Notes: a model not told the origin generated them from the sequence alone. 64,000 nt of DNA from Burkholderia stabilis (GCF_001742165.1 NZ_CP016442.1:62001-126000), one strand, 5' to 3'; counted from the first letter of the stretch, positions 44,935 through 56,563 are shown. Numbers and translations: made by a program.

Positions 44935-45280
44935 TTTTTTCTCCAAGGTCGACCCGATCGGCGCGTCGGCGCCCGGTCGGATCCCACGCTCGGGAGCGAG
45001 CAGACTCGGCGTTCCTGCGCCTCGTTCTGGTCCCGTGGTCATGCGTGGTGACGCAAACGGAGTGTCGTTCACCGGCGAGCGGCGCGCCGTATCAAGGTGT
45101 AACCAATTGCAGCGGGGCGGAGACGGTCGATCCCGGGAAAACCCGGAGAAGGCCAGTGCGGCGAGGGGATAAAACGGGGGAGGATCGAATGACGACGCGC
45201 GCCGACTGGCGGGATTTACGCGTCGTTACAAAGCTGACGCGTGCGCGCCGCAGGGCGCGGCGCACACGCGGGCGCGGCCG
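44935..45280. other. 346-bp intergenic region before lysS
   Basis: Nothing with coding support is seen here. Short ORFs on either strand have no ribosome-binding site and unusual composition. A GC-rich imperfect hairpin near 45240-45265 lies just after the lysS stop on the reverse strand and may be part of its terminator, though no U-run is clear. Confidence 0.5.
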
Positions 45281-46807
45281 TCAGTCTTCGCGGCGCAGAT
45301 GGGGGAACAGCAGCACGTCGCGGATCGTCGGGCTGTCGGTCAGCAGCATCACGAGACGGTCGATGCCGATCCCGCAGCCGCCGGTCGGAGGCATCCCGTA
45401 TTCGAGCGCGCGGATGTAGTCGGCATCGAAGAACATCGCTTCCTCGTCGCCCGCATCCTTCTGCTCGACCTGCTTCTTGAAGCGCGCGGCCTGGTCTTCC
45501 GGATCGTTCAGCTCGGAGAAGCCGTTCGCGATTTCGCGGCCGGTCATGAACAGCTCGAAACGCTCGGTGATGCCCGGCACCGTATCCGATGCGCGTGCGA
45601 GCGGTGACACCTCGACGGGGTAGTCGATGATGAACGTCGGTTCCCACAGCTGCGCTTCGGCGGTTTCCTCGAACAGCGCGAGCTGCAGTGCGCCGGTGCC
45701 TGCGTTCAGGAATGCCGGCTGCGTGACGTCGACGCCGAAGCGCTTCAGTTCGGTGCGCAGGAACGCGTCGTCCGACAGCTGGCCGTCGGTGTACTGCGGC
45801 GCGTACTTCTGGATCGCCTGCGTGATCGTCAGGCGATGGAACGGCTTCGCGAGGTCGAGTTCACGGCCTTGATATTGAATCGTCGCGGTGCCGAGCGCGT
45901 CGATCGCCGCCTGGCGGATCAGCTGCTCGGTGAAGTCCATCAGCCAGCGGTAGTCGGTGTACGCGGCGTAGAACTCCATCATCGTGAATTCCGGGTTGTG
46001 ACGCGGCGACACGCCTTCATTCCGGAAGTTACGGTTGATCTCGAACACGCGCTCGAAGCCGCCGACGATCAGGCGCTTCAGGTACAGCTCCGGCGCGATG
46101 CGCAGGAACATCTGCATGTCGAGCGCATTGTGATGCGTGACGAACGGCTTCGCGGCCGCGCCGCCCGGGATCGGGTGCAGCATCGGCGTCTCGACTTCCA
46201 TGAAGTCGGCCGAGTCCATGAAGTTGCGGATCGACGCGATCGTCTTGGTACGCGCGCGGAACGTGTCGCGCGTTTCCGGCGTGACGATCAGGTCGACGTA
46301 GCGCTGGCGGTAGCGCATTTCCTGGTCGGAGAGGCCGTGGAACTTGTCCGGCAGCGGGCGCAGCGCCTTCGACAGCAGGCGCAGTTCCTTGCACTGGACC
46401 GACAGCTCGCCCTTGTTGGTGCGGAACAGCACGCCGCGCGCAGCGACGATGTCGCCGAGGTCCCACTTCTTGAATGCGTCGTAGGTTTCCGCGCCGACGT
46501 CGTTTGGCGTCACGAAGAACTGGATCTGGCCCGAACCGTCCTGCACCGTCGCGAAGCTGGCCTTGCCCATCACGCGCTTGAGCATCATGCGGCCGGCCAC
46601 CGACACCTCGACCGGGTTCGCTTCGAGCGCGGCCTTGTCCGAGTCGGCGAATTTCACCTGCAGATCGGCTGCATGGTGGGTCGGCCGGAAATCGTTCGGG
46701 TAGGCGACGCCTTGCTCGCGCAGGGCGCGCAGCTTTTCGCGGCGCTCGGCGATGATCTGGTTTTCGTCCGCTGCGACGGCGGGCTGCGTTTGAGTCGGTT
46801 CGGTCAT
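45281..46807 (-). CDS. lysS: Lysyl-tRNA synthetase, class II
   Basis: A 508-residue enzyme that charges tRNA-Lys. The N-terminal OB-fold anticodon-binding domain (about 55-165) precedes the class II core. Motif 2 lies in [20 protein letters not shown] and motif 3 in [15 protein letters not shown]. The start is ATG 46807 ([19 protein letters not shown]). It is downstream of prfB, with a gap of about 70 bp. Confidence 0.96.
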   Translation of the reverse strand: MTEPTQTQPAVAADENQIIAERREKLRALREQGVAYPNDFRPTHHAADLQVKFADSDKAALEANPVEVSVAGRMMLKRVMGKASFATVQDGSGQIQFFVTPNDVGAETYDAFKKWDLGDIVAARGVLFRTNKGELSVQCKELRLLSKALRPLPDKFHGLSDQEMRYRQRYVDLIVTPETRDTFRARTKTIASIRNFMDSADFMEVETPMLHPIPGGAAAKPFVTHHNALDMQMFLRIAPELYLKRLIVGGFERVFEINRNFRNEGVSPRHNPEFTMMEFYAAYTDYRWLMDFTEQLIRQAAIDALGTATIQYQGRELDLAKPFHRLTITQAIQKYAPQYTDGQLSDDAFLRTELKRFGVDVTQPAFLNAGTGALQLALFEETAEAQLWEPTFIIDYPVEVSPLARASDTVPGITERFELFMTGREIANGFSELNDPEDQAARFKKQVEQKDAGDEEAMFFDADYIRALEYGMPPTGGCGIGIDRLVMLLTDSPTIRDVLLFPHLRRED

Positions 46808-46879
46808 GATGGTCGGAATTCGGATTGGGTGCGGCAACGCAAACGGGAAGGGCGGCGCGGCCGGGCCGCGCCGCGGCGC

Positions 46880-47984
46880 TTACACGCCCTGTTTGAGGCT
46901 CGCGCTGATGAAGTCGTCGAGATCGCCGTCGAGCACCGCACGCGTGTTGCTCATTTCGACGTTCGTGCGCAGGTCCTTCACGCGGCTCTGGTCGAGCACG
47001 TACGAGCGGATCTGGTGGCCCCAGCCCACATCGGTCTTGCTCGATTCGAGCTTGTCCTGCTCGGCCTGGCGCTTGCGCATTTCGACTTCGTACAGGCGCG
47101 ACTTCAGCATCGCCATGGCTTCCGCGCGGTTGCGGTGCTGCGAGCGGTCGTTCTGGCACTGCACGACGATACCGGTCGGCATGTGCGTGATCCGCACCGC
47201 GGAGTCGGTCTTGTTGATGTGCTGGCCGCCGGCGCCCGATGCGCGGTACGTGTCGATGCGCAGGTCGGCCGGGTTGATCTCGACTTCGATCGAGTCGTCG
47301 ATTTCCGGATACACGAACACCGACGAGAACGATGTGTGGCGGCCGCCCGACGAGTCGAACGGCGACTTGCGCACGAGGCGGTGGATGCCCGTTTCGGTAC
47401 GCAGGAAGCCGTATGCGTATTCGCCCGAGACCTTGACCGTCGCGTTCTTGATGCCGGCGACGTCGCCGTCGGACTCTTCGAGCACCTCGGCCTTGAAGCC
47501 CTTGCGTTCACAGTAGCGCAGGTACTGGCGCAGCAGCATCGACGCCCAGTCGCACGCCTCGGTGCCGCCGGCGCCCGCCTGGATGTCGATGAAGCAGTTG
47601 TTCGGGTCGGCCGGGTTCGAGAACATCCGGCGGAACTCGATGTCGCCGACGCGTGCCTCGAGCTTCGCGGCATCTTCTTCCGACGCGACGAGCGTGTCCT
47701 CGTCGCCTTCCTCGCGAGCCATCTCGAACAGGTCGAGCGCGTCGCGCAGGTCGCTATCGAGCACCGTCAGCGTCGTGACGACGCCATCGAGCAGCTTTTT
47801 CTCGCGACCGAGCGCCTGGGCGTTTTTCGAATCGCTCCAGACGTTCGGGTCTTCCAGTTCCTTGTTGACTTCAATCAGACGCGCAGCTTTTGCGTCGTAG
47901 TCAAAGATACCCCCGAAGCTCGCCCGCGCGGTTGCGCAGGTCAAGCAGGGAGCTTTCGATCGCGTTGAGACGTTCCGCTTCCAT
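46880..47984 (-). CDS. prfB: Peptide chain release factor 2 with programmed +1 frameshift
   Basis: RF2 terminates translation at UGA and UAA. The first frame runs from ATG 47984 for 27 codons ([20 protein letters not shown] then GELRGYL) to an in-frame UGA at 47903-47901. The slippery CTT-TGA-C site (CTT 47906-47904) follows GGGGG, the internal Shine-Dalgarno that stimulates +1 slippage. After skipping the U at 47903, the second frame continues DYDAKAARL to the stop at 46880, giving 367 residues. The GGQ motif is in [13 protein letters not shown]. Frameshifting autoregulates RF2. Confidence 0.96.
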
Positions 47985-48136
47985 GATCGCTCGCTATTCT
48001 TGCTTCGTAAAAAAGCGGAATTATAGCCGATCGGCAGGGTTGCCCGGTGACGCAAACGGTGCTCGCGCGCATGCCGCGGCCCCGTCCGGCGCGGCGCGCG
48101 CGTATCGGCGGGCACCGCGGGCCGGGTGGCGCGCGC

Positions 48137-49834
48137 TCAGCCGGCCGCGTGTTCGACGATCAACTGGACGCGCGTGACGCCGTTCCACGTGTCGGCGACG
48201 AGCCGGTATGCGACCAGCGCGCTCGCCGGCAGCGGCTCGGTGTGGTTGAACCAGATCGCGTTGAAGCGCTGGCGGCCGCGTGCAAGCTGCAGCTTCAGGT
48301 GCTTTTCCTTCACGAGCGACTGCGATACGACGTCGAATTCGCCGGAGAAAAGCGGGGCCGGAAAACCTTGCCCCCAGACGGCCTCGTCGAGCAGCCCGAC
48401 GAACTGCGGTGTGAAATACGCGTCCTCGAGTTCGCCGTCGGTTTCGATCACGCGGGCAAGCGCGTCGTCGGACAGCCATTCGCGTGCGACGGCCTCGAAC
48501 GCGGCCGCGAAGCGCGGCACGTTTTCGGTGTCGAGCGTGAGGCCGGCCGCCATCGCGTGGCCGCCGAACGCGACGATCAGGTCCGGTTCGCGCTTCGACA
48601 CGAGGTCGAGCGCGTCGCGCAGGTGGAAGCCGGGGATCGAGCGGCCCGAACCCTTGACGCGTTTGCCTTCCTCGTCGGCGTGCGCGAACGTGAACGACGG
48701 GCGGTGGAATTTTTCCTTGAGCCGTCCGGCGACGATGCCGATCACGCCCTGATGCCACTCGGGGTTGAACAGCGTGATCGTGCACGCGTCGGCCGGGTCG
48801 ACGTCGGCGAGATCGGCGAGCGCCTGCTGCTGCATGCCGGCCTCGATCTCGCGGCGCTCGCGGTTCATCACGTCGAGCTGCTGCGCGAGATCCCACGCGC
48901 GGCCGATGTCGTCGGTGATCAGGCACTCGATGCCGAGCGACATGTCGGACAGCCGCCCGGCGGCGTTGAGCCGAGGGCCGAGGCCGAAGCCGAGATCGAA
49001 GCCCGACGCGGTGCGCGCTTCGCGCGCGGCGGCGCGGAACAGCGCGGCGATGCCCGGTTGCATGCGGCCGTTGCGGATGCGCTGCAGCCCTTGCGCGACG
49101 AGCACGCGGTTGTTGCCGTCGAGCCGCACGACGTCGGCGACGGTGCCGAGCGCGACGAGGTCGAGCAGGCCGTCGAGGCGCGGCTCGGCCTCCTTGCTCG
49201 CGAATGCGCCGCGGCGGCGCAGCTCGGCGCGCAGCGCGAGCAGCACGTAGAACATCACGCCGACGCCGGCGATGTGCTTGCTCGGGAACGCGCAGCCCGG
49301 CTGGTTCGGGTTGACGATCGCACGGGCGGCGGGCAGTGCGTCGCCGGGCAGGTGGTGGTCGGTCACGAGTACGTCGATGCCGCGCGCGTTCGCGGCTTCG
49401 ACGCCGGCGACGCTCGCGATCCCGTTGTCGACGGTGATCAGCAGGTCGGGCTTGCGTGCGGCCGCGAGTTCGACGATCTCGGGCGTGAGGCCGTAGCCGT
49501 ATTCGAAGCGGTTCGGCACCAGATAGTCGATCTGCGCGCCGAACATCCGCAGGCCGCGCACCGCGACCGCGCAGGCGGTCGCGCCGTCGCAGTCGTAGTC
49601 GGCGACGACGAGCAGGCGCCGCTTGTCGGCGATCGCATCGGCGAGCAGCGATGCCGCGTCGGCGCAGCCTTTCAGTTCGGTGGGCGGGACGAGGCGCGCG
49701 AGCGCGGTCTCGATGTCGGCCGGCGACTGCACGCCGCGCGACGCGTACAGGCGCGCGAGGACGGGGTGCAGGCCGTGGCGCGCGAGCACTTCGGCGTCGG
49801 CGGGCGCGACGGGGCGGGTAACGATCCGGGTCAT
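48137..49834 (-). CDS. recJ: Single-stranded-DNA-specific exonuclease RecJ
   Basis: A 565-residue 5'-3' exonuclease of recombination and mismatch repair. DHH-family metal motifs are visible: VVADYDCDGATA (Asp79, Asp81, Asp83), VTDHHLPGD, and the C-terminal DHHA1 GGHAMAAGL. The start is ATG 49834 (MTRIVTRPVAPADAEVL); the open frame extends upstream only through the neighbouring gene in another frame. It precedes prfB in the reverse-strand block. Confidence 0.95.
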   Translation of the reverse strand: MTRIVTRPVAPADAEVLARHGLHPVLARLYASRGVQSPADIETALARLVPPTELKGCADAASLLADAIADKRRLLVVADYDCDGATACAVAVRGLRMFGAQIDYLVPNRFEYGYGLTPEIVELAAARKPDLLITVDNGIASVAGVEAANARGIDVLVTDHHLPGDALPAARAIVNPNQPGCAFPSKHIAGVGVMFYVLLALRAELRRRGAFASKEAEPRLDGLLDLVALGTVADVVRLDGNNRVLVAQGLQRIRNGRMQPGIAALFRAAAREARTASGFDLGFGLGPRLNAAGRLSDMSLGIECLITDDIGRAWDLAQQLDVMNRERREIEAGMQQQALADLADVDPADACTITLFNPEWHQGVIGIVAGRLKEKFHRPSFTFAHADEEGKRVKGSGRSIPGFHLRDALDLVSKREPDLIVAFGGHAMAAGLTLDTENVPRFAAAFEAVAREWLSDDALARVIETDGELEDAYFTPQFVGLLDEAVWGQGFPAPLFSGEFDVVSQSLVKEKHLKLQLARGRQRFNAIWFNHTEPLPASALVAYRLVADTWNGVTRVQLIVEHAAG

Positions 49835-49848
49835 TCGGGGTCTGCTGG

Positions 49849-50925
49849 TTATTCGAACAGGGAGGCGAGCGCGCGGCGGCGCCAGAACTTGCGCAGGTCG
49901 CCGCGCGTCGCGTGCAGCGTCACGGAGCTCGTGTCGCCGCACAGCGTGAAGTCGACACTCGCCAACTCGCCGCTTCGCAGCGCCGCGAGCGCCGGCGCGA
50001 ACCAGTCGCGCTCGAGCGTGGCGAGCCCGTCGTGCCAGCGCGCCCAGTCCTGCTCGATGAACGGGGTGGTCAGCGTTGGCAGCTCGACCAGCGTCGCGCC
50101 GTCGGCCGCGGGCAGCGCGCCGAACGTGGCGGGCGGGGCGCCGGCGTCGGCTTGCGCGGCGCGCGCGAGGCCGAGCGCCGCCGGCGACGCGGACAGCACA
50201 CGCGCGAACGGCTGGCCGACCGGCTTCAGCGTGCCCTGCGCATGGAACCAGATCGAATTGACGGCCGGCAGGCCACGCGCCTCGCGGGCTTCGTTGACCG
50301 GGTGCTGGAACCACGCCATCTGCACTTCGTTCTGCAGTTTCATCCACATCCGCGAGCGTTCGCCCGTGTGCGCCTCGTGCGGCAGCCAGATCTCGATGTT
50401 GCGGCCGCTCGCGCGCAACGGGGCGGCGCCGGCGAGCCGCGCGAGCTGTTCGCTCGACAGGTACCAGCGCGCCGGGTTCGGCGCTTCGAGCCGCACGCCG
50501 AGTTCCTCGATCAGCGGCCGCGCGACCGCGAGCAGCGCGGCGGCGTCGCCGTCGTCGAGCGCGAGGGCGGCCGGATCGACGAGCACGAGGTGATCGTGCG
50601 CGATTTCGACGTGTACGGGCTCGACGCATGCCCACGCGTGGGTGCCGGGGTTGCCGCCGTCGGCAAGCAGCATGTAGGGCGCGAGCGGTGCCTCGTCCGC
50701 TGCGTTCCCTTGCGTGGCGCCGAACTGGCGGGCCAGCCAGCGCTCGTGCGGCAGCGTGCGCTGGAAGTCCTCGCCGGCCACGCGCTCGACGAGGCTCGCG
50801 CGGGCGAGCAACTTTTCGAGTGCGGGGCTGTCCAGCGTGTGCAGGGACGAGGCCGCATCGGCTGCCGACGGCAGCGCGAACGGAACGAGAAAATGGAGGC
50901 GTCGGTCGTGCATGATGGTGCGCAT
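49849..50925 (-). CDS. RpfE-like protein (cofactor-independent phosphoglycerate mutase-like)
   Basis: A 358-residue cytoplasmic protein of the type annotated as RpfE-like regulatory protein or phosphoglycerate-mutase-like in Burkholderia and Xanthomonas. In Xanthomonas an rpfE gene lies near recJ, prfB and lysS, as here, which supports the family assignment. Conserved stretches include LHFLVPFALPSA and ARWYLSSEQLARL, and VNSIWFHAQGTLKP. I see no catalytic motif. The start is ATG 50925, or ATG 50913, which would give MHDRRLHF. It is the first gene of the recJ-prfB-lysS block. Confidence 0.65.
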   Translation of the reverse strand: MRTIMHDRRLHFLVPFALPSAADAASSLHTLDSPALEKLLARASLVERVAGEDFQRTLPHERWLARQFGATQGNAADEAPLAPYMLLADGGNPGTHAWACVEPVHVEIAHDHLVLVDPAALALDDGDAAALLAVARPLIEELGVRLEAPNPARWYLSSEQLARLAGAAPLRASGRNIEIWLPHEAHTGERSRMWMKLQNEVQMAWFQHPVNEAREARGLPAVNSIWFHAQGTLKPVGQPFARVLSASPAALGLARAAQADAGAPPATFGALPAADGATLVELPTLTTPFIEQDWARWHDGLATLERDWFAPALAALRSGELASVDFTLCGDTSSVTLHATRGDLRKFWRRRALASLFE

Positions 50926-51075
50926 TGTATGGCAAACTGCGCGCGTGATCGGGCCGGCCGACGGCCCGTTTGCGTCCGGCGGCCGCTTTTCGACCGTGCC
51001 CGGGCCGGCAGCCGGCGCCGGGTGGCGGCCCGGCCGCGCGGCGCCTCCCCGCCGTAACCAGCAGAAAGGATTCGC

Positions 51076-52321
51076 TTGAAACTTCCGTACGAATGGCAGA
51101 TCGGCTGGCGCTACACGCGCGCCGGCAAACGCACGACCGGTAACGGCTTCATTTCCTTCATCGCCCTCGTGTCGATGCTCGGGATCGCGCTCGGCGTCGC
51201 GGCGCTGATCGTCGTGCTGTCGGTGATGAACGGCTTCCAGAAGGAAGTGCGCGACCGCATGCTGTCGGTGCTCGCGCACGTCGAGGTGTTCTCGCCGACG
51301 GGCTCGATGCCCGACTGGCAGTTGACCGCGCAGGAAGCGCGCCGCAATCCGTCGGTGGTCGGTGCGGCGCCGTACGTCGACGCGCAGGCGCTGCTCACGC
51401 GCCAGGACGCGGTGAGCGGCGTGATGCTGCGCGGCGTCGAGCCGACGCTCGAGCCGCAGGTGTCGGACATCGGCAAGGACATGAAGGCCGGGCAGCTCGG
51501 CGCGCTCGTGCCGGGCCAGTTCGGCATCGTGCTCGGCGACGCGCTGGCCGGCAACCTCGGCGTGACGGTCGGCGACAAGGTCACGCTCGTGGCACCCGAA
51601 GGCTCGATCACGCCGGCCGGCATGATGCCGCGGCTGAAGCAGTTCACGGTCGTCGGCGTGTTCGAGTCGGGCCACTACGAATACGACAGCACGCTCGCGA
51701 TGATCAACATCCGCGACGCCGAGGCGCTGTTCCGGATGTCCGCGCCGACCGGCGTGCGGCTGCGGCTGACGGACATGCAGAAGGCGCCGCAGGTCGCGGT
51801 CGAGCTGTCGCATACGCTGTCGGGCAGCCTGTACATCCGCGACTGGACCCAGCAGAACAAGACGTGGTTCTCGGCCGTGCAGATCGAGAAGCGGATGATG
51901 TTCATCATCCTCACGCTGATCATCGCGGTGGCCGCGTTCAACCTCGTGTCGTCGCTCGTGATGACGGTGACCAACAAGCAGGCGGACATCGCGATCCTGC
52001 GCACGCTCGGCGCGCAGCCGGGGTCGATCATGAAGATCTTCGTCGTGCAGGGCGTGACGATCGGCTTCGTCGGCACGGCGTCGGGCGTGGCGCTCGGCTG
52101 CCTGATCGCGTGGAGCATCCCGTGGCTGATCCCGATGATCGAGCATCTGTTCGGCGTGCAGTTCCTGCCGCCGTCCGTGTACTTCATCAGCGAACTGCCG
52201 TCCGAACTCGTCGCGAGCGACGTGATCCGGATCGGCCTGATCGCGTTCGCACTGTCGGCCGTCGCGACGCTCTATCCGAGCTGGCGCGGCGCGAAGGTGA
52301 AGCCGGCGGAGGCGCTCCGCT

Positions 52322-52329
<8 letters not shown>
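51076..52329 (+). CDS. lolC: Lipoprotein-releasing ABC permease LolC/LolE-type
   Basis: A 417-residue permease that extracts outer-membrane lipoproteins from the inner membrane and hands them to LolA. It has the LolC/E layout: TM1 (about 28-52, [23 protein letters not shown]), a large periplasmic domain (about 53-270), and TM2-TM4 near 272-300, 320-348 and 372-398. The TTG start at 51076 follows AGAAAGGA. The lolD ATG overlaps its end. No second permease (LolE) gene follows. Confidence 0.93.
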
Positions 52330-53080
<751 letters not shown>

Positions 53081-53147
53081 GCGAACGCCCCTGGTCGCGG
53101 GCTGCCGGGTTGGTCCCGGCGCGGCGCCAGGGTGCAGGAATGCCGCC

Positions 53148-53936
53148 ATGTGGATCGATACGCACTGCCATCTCGATGCCGCCGAGTTCGACGCCGACCG
53201 CGACGCGGTCGCGCAGGCGGCGCACGCGGCCGGCGTGTCTCGCATCGTGATCCCGAGCATCGGGCGCGACAACTTCACGACGGTGCGCGAGCTCGCGCAC
53301 CGCACGCCGGGCGCGGTCTATGCGCTCGGCATCCATCCGATGTATACGCCGCACGCACGCGACGAGGATCTCGACCGGCTGCGCATGGAGATCGAGGCGA
53401 GCCTCGACGATCCGCGCTTCGTCGCGATCGGCGAGATCGGTCTCGACTATTTCGTGCCGGGGCTCGACGAGGATCGGCAGCAGTTCTTCTATCAGGGGCA
53501 GCTCAAGCTGGCGCGCGAATTCGATCTACCCGTGCTGTGCCACGTGCGCAAGTCGCAGGACCGCGTGCTCGCCGGGCTGCGCCGCTTCGGCGTGCGGCGC
53601 GGCATCGCGCATGCATTCAACGGCAGTTTTCAGCAGGCCGACGCGTATCTCGCGCACGGCATGCATCTCGGCTTCGGCGGCAACGTGACGTTCGCGCGTG
53701 CGCTGCAGATTCGCCGGCTCGCCACGGAGTTGCCGCTCGACGCGATCGTCGTCGAGACCGACGCCCCCGACATCGCGCCCGAATGGGCGTACAAATCCCG
53801 TAACACGCCCGACCAGGTACCGCGCATCGGCGACGTGCTCGCCGAATTGCGCGGGCTCGACGCCGGCACGGTGTCCCTATGCACAACGGCTAACGCGCTC
53901 GCCGCGCTGCCGCGCCTCGCACTTTCGTCTGCATAA
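53148..53936 (+). CDS. tatD: TatD-family metal-dependent hydrolase (DNase)
   Basis: A 262-residue TIM-barrel hydrolase. The metal-binding motif IDTHCHLD (3-10), Glu in GEIGLDYF, and the His in LCHVRKS and AHAFNGS with Asp in ETDAPD match the family. It probably acts as a 3'-5' exonuclease in DNA repair. It lies 67 bp after lolD and just before comEC on the same strand. Confidence 0.93.
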   Translation: MWIDTHCHLDAAEFDADRDAVAQAAHAAGVSRIVIPSIGRDNFTTVRELAHRTPGAVYALGIHPMYTPHARDEDLDRLRMEIEASLDDPRFVAIGEIGLDYFVPGLDEDRQQFFYQGQLKLAREFDLPVLCHVRKSQDRVLAGLRRFGVRRGIAHAFNGSFQQADAYLAHGMHLGFGGNVTFARALQIRRLATELPLDAIVVETDAPDIAPEWAYKSRNTPDQVPRIGDVLAELRGLDAGTVSLCTTANALAALPRLALSSA

Positions 53937-53993
53937 TCGTTGACGGAAGGCGCCGCATTCGCAACCGCGGCGCCAGATCGACGAGGAGGCGGG

Positions 53994-56477
53994 ATGCGTG
54001 TGTGGTGGATCGCGTTCGCGCTCGGCGTCGTCGTGCTGCAGCGACAGGCGGCGTTGCCGGGCGCGATCGCATGGACGATGAGTGCGGCCGTGCTCGCAGG
54101 CTGCGCGGTGCTGGGTGCGTGGTGCATGCGCTGCCGGCGCACGCGCCCGACCGTCGCGCTCGGATGGATGCTGTGCGTGATCGCGGCCTGCGTGGCGGGG
54201 TTCGGTTATGCGGCCGCGCGCGCCGAATGGCGGCTGCGCGACAGCTTGCCCGTCGAGTGGGAAGGGCGCGACATCGTCGTCACCGGTGTGATCCGGGGGC
54301 TGCCCGTCGTCGACGAAACAGGCGCGCGGCTGTTGTTCGCGGTCGAGTCGAACGATGCAGGGCTGGCTCGTTTCCCGCCATTGATCCGGCTGTCGTGGCG
54401 CGCCTACGGCGCACCTGCGACACGCGACGCGCTTCCCGACCTGCGCGCCGCGCAGCGCTGGCGCTTCGTCGTGCGCCTGAAGCGCCCGCACGCCGAATCC
54501 AATCCCGGCGTGCGTGACAGCGAGGCGGGGTGGCTCGCCGCAGGCATTCGAGCGATCGGGTATGTCAGCGTGCCGCGGCGCGCGGAATTGATCGGTGCGC
54601 GCGCCGCGGGATGGCTTGCATCGATCGACCGGCTGCGCGATGCGCTGCGGGCCCGCATCGGCGATGCGCTCGGGGCCGACTCGGCGCATCGCGGCATCGT
54701 CGCGGCGCTCGCGATCGGCGACCAGTCCGGCATCGGCGACGACGACTGGCGCGTGTTGCGCAACACCGGCACGAGCCACCTGGTTGCGATCTCCGGCCTG
54801 CATGTCGGGCTGGTCGGCGCGATCGCGGGCGGCCTCGTGTCGATGCTCTGGCGCCGGCTGCGCTGGCGTGAGCGGGCCGCGACTCTCGTGTTGCCGGCGC
54901 CGTATGCGGCATCGCTTGCCGCGCTGGCGGCCGCGGCCGGTTATGCGGCGCTTGCAGGCTTCAACGTGCCGGCGCAGCGCGCGTGGTGGATGATCGCGGC
55001 CGGCGGCATCGCGTATCTCGCCGGGCGCAGCGTGCCGACGTCCGCGGTGCTGTGCGCGGCGCTCGGCGGCGTGCTGCTCGCCGATCCGTGGGCCGTGCTG
55101 TCGGCCGGGTTCTGGCTGTCGTTCGGGGCGGTCGCCGTCATCCTGCTGGTCGTCGCCGGATGGCGCGCGGCGCGTACGTTCGATGCGGACGGCGACGCGG
55201 GCGGCAACACGGCTGGCCCATGGAGCGGGTTGTGCGCGTGGGGCAGGCGCGCAAGACACCGTATCGCCGAGGCCACGCGCGTGCAGTACGCGGTGACGAT
55301 CGGCCTCGCGCCGTTGACGGCGGCGTGGTTCGCGCAGATCTCGCTGTCGGGCCCGTTCGGCAATGCGTTCGCGATTCCGTGGGTCAGCTCGGTCGTGACG
55401 CCGATCGTGCTGGCCGGCATCGTGATGCCCGCACCGCTGGATGCTCATGTGTTCCGGCTCGCGCACGCGGCGCTCGAACCGATGATGACGTTGCTCGGGC
55501 ATCTCGCCGACTGGCCGGCGGGCGTGTTCTGGCTGCGCATGCCCGACTGGCCGGTGCTGGCGCTTGCGTGTATGGGTGTCGCGTGGGCGCTGATGCCGCG
55601 CGGCTGGCCGTTGCGCTGGGCGGCGCCGCTCACGTGGCTGCCGCTCGTCGCGCCGGCCCCCGATGCGCCGCCGCCCGGTGGTTTCCGGCTGACCGTGCTC
55701 GATGTCGGGCAGGGCGCGTCGGTGCTGGTGGAGACCACGCGGCGAACGTTGCTGTTCGATGCGGGGCCGGGCGCGGAGTCGACGCATGCCGGTGCGCGGA
55801 TCGTCGCGCCGGCGTTGCGTGCACGCGGAATCAAGGAGATCGACTCGCTCGTGCTCAGTCATGCGGATGCCGATCACGCAGGCGGCGCACCGGCTGTTTA
55901 TGCGGCTACCGACGTGCGCCAGTTGCTGGCCGGCATCCCGCCGAAGAGCGGGCTGTGGCGCGACGCGGCGGCTGCCGGCGTCGCCGACCGGCTGCCGTGC
56001 GCGGCCGGGCAGCGCTGGACCTGGGACGGCGTCGTGTTCACGATGCTCTCGCCGCCGGGCGGCCCGGGCCCGGGTTCGTCGAATGGCCAGTCGTGCGTGT
56101 TGCGCATCGACGCGGGCGGCACGTCCGCGCTGCTGACGGGCGACATCGATGCGCGCACCGAACGTCGGCTCGTGGCCACCGTGCGCGACGCGCTGGCCGC
56201 GCAGATCCTGGTCGTTCCTCACCACGGCAGCCGCACGTCGTCGGTCGAGCCTTTCCTCGATTCGGTCGGGCCGCGCGTCGCGGTATTTCCTGTAGGCTAT
56301 CGCAATCGTTTCGGCCATCCGCACCGGACCGTCCTCGCGCGCTACGAGGCACGCGGGATCCCGTTGCCGCGCACCGATCGCGACGGCGCCGTGCGGTTCG
56401 ACGTCGCGCCGGCCGGCGGCGGGTTTGCATTCGAGCGTCATCGCGACAGACGGCGGCGGTACTGGATGGACCGCTGA
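53994..56477 (+). CDS. comEC: DNA uptake channel protein ComEC/Rec2
   Basis: An 827-residue membrane protein that moves single-stranded DNA across the inner membrane in natural transformation. The N-terminal and middle parts have about ten hydrophobic helices (competence domain; SHLVAISGLHVGLVGA, near 258-273). The C-terminal metallo-beta-lactamase-like domain has DVGQGASVLVE and the HADADH motif (SHADADHAGG) plus HHGS. The start ATG 53994 has a strong AGGAGG site; a TTG at 53940 is in frame but poorer. It is 57 bp after tatD. Confidence 0.93.
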   Translation: MRVWWIAFALGVVVLQRQAALPGAIAWTMSAAVLAGCAVLGAWCMRCRRTRPTVALGWMLCVIAACVAGFGYAAARAEWRLRDSLPVEWEGRDIVVTGVIRGLPVVDETGARLLFAVESNDAGLARFPPLIRLSWRAYGAPATRDALPDLRAAQRWRFVVRLKRPHAESNPGVRDSEAGWLAAGIRAIGYVSVPRRAELIGARAAGWLASIDRLRDALRARIGDALGADSAHRGIVAALAIGDQSGIGDDDWRVLRNTGTSHLVAISGLHVGLVGAIAGGLVSMLWRRLRWRERAATLVLPAPYAASLAALAAAAGYAALAGFNVPAQRAWWMIAAGGIAYLAGRSVPTSAVLCAALGGVLLADPWAVLSAGFWLSFGAVAVILLVVAGWRAARTFDADGDAGGNTAGPWSGLCAWGRRARHRIAEATRVQYAVTIGLAPLTAAWFAQISLSGPFGNAFAIPWVSSVVTPIVLAGIVMPAPLDAHVFRLAHAALEPMMTLLGHLADWPAGVFWLRMPDWPVLALACMGVAWALMPRGWPLRWAAPLTWLPLVAPAPDAPPPGGFRLTVLDVGQGASVLVETTRRTLLFDAGPGAESTHAGARIVAPALRARGIKEIDSLVLSHADADHAGGAPAVYAATDVRQLLAGIPPKSGLWRDAAAAGVADRLPCAAGQRWTWDGVVFTMLSPPGGPGPGSSNGQSCVLRIDAGGTSALLTGDIDARTERRLVATVRDALAAQILVVPHHGSRTSSVEPFLDSVGPRVAVFPVGYRNRFGHPHRTVLARYEARGIPLPRTDRDGAVRFDVAPAGGGFAFERHRDRRRRYWMDR

Positions 56478-56563
56478 CCGGCGCGAGGGCCGGATTACAA
56501 GGAATGCGCGGGACCGCGCAATGTGCCGAAGCGCGGCCCGGTAGAACAAGGAGACATCGGCGT

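Noticed and set aside
44935..45280. Small ORFs in the gap before lysS
   Set aside because: They lack ribosome-binding sites, are Arg/Gly-rich and overlap a GC-rich hairpin.
47901..47984. prfB as a frameshifted pseudogene
   Set aside because: The break carries the standard +1 frameshift signal (GGGGG-TAT-CTT-TGA-C), so the gene is intact.
49835..50935. N-terminal extension of RecJ
   Set aside because: It overlaps the RpfE-like gene in another frame and is low-complexity Arg/Ala. RecJ similarity begins at ATG 49834.
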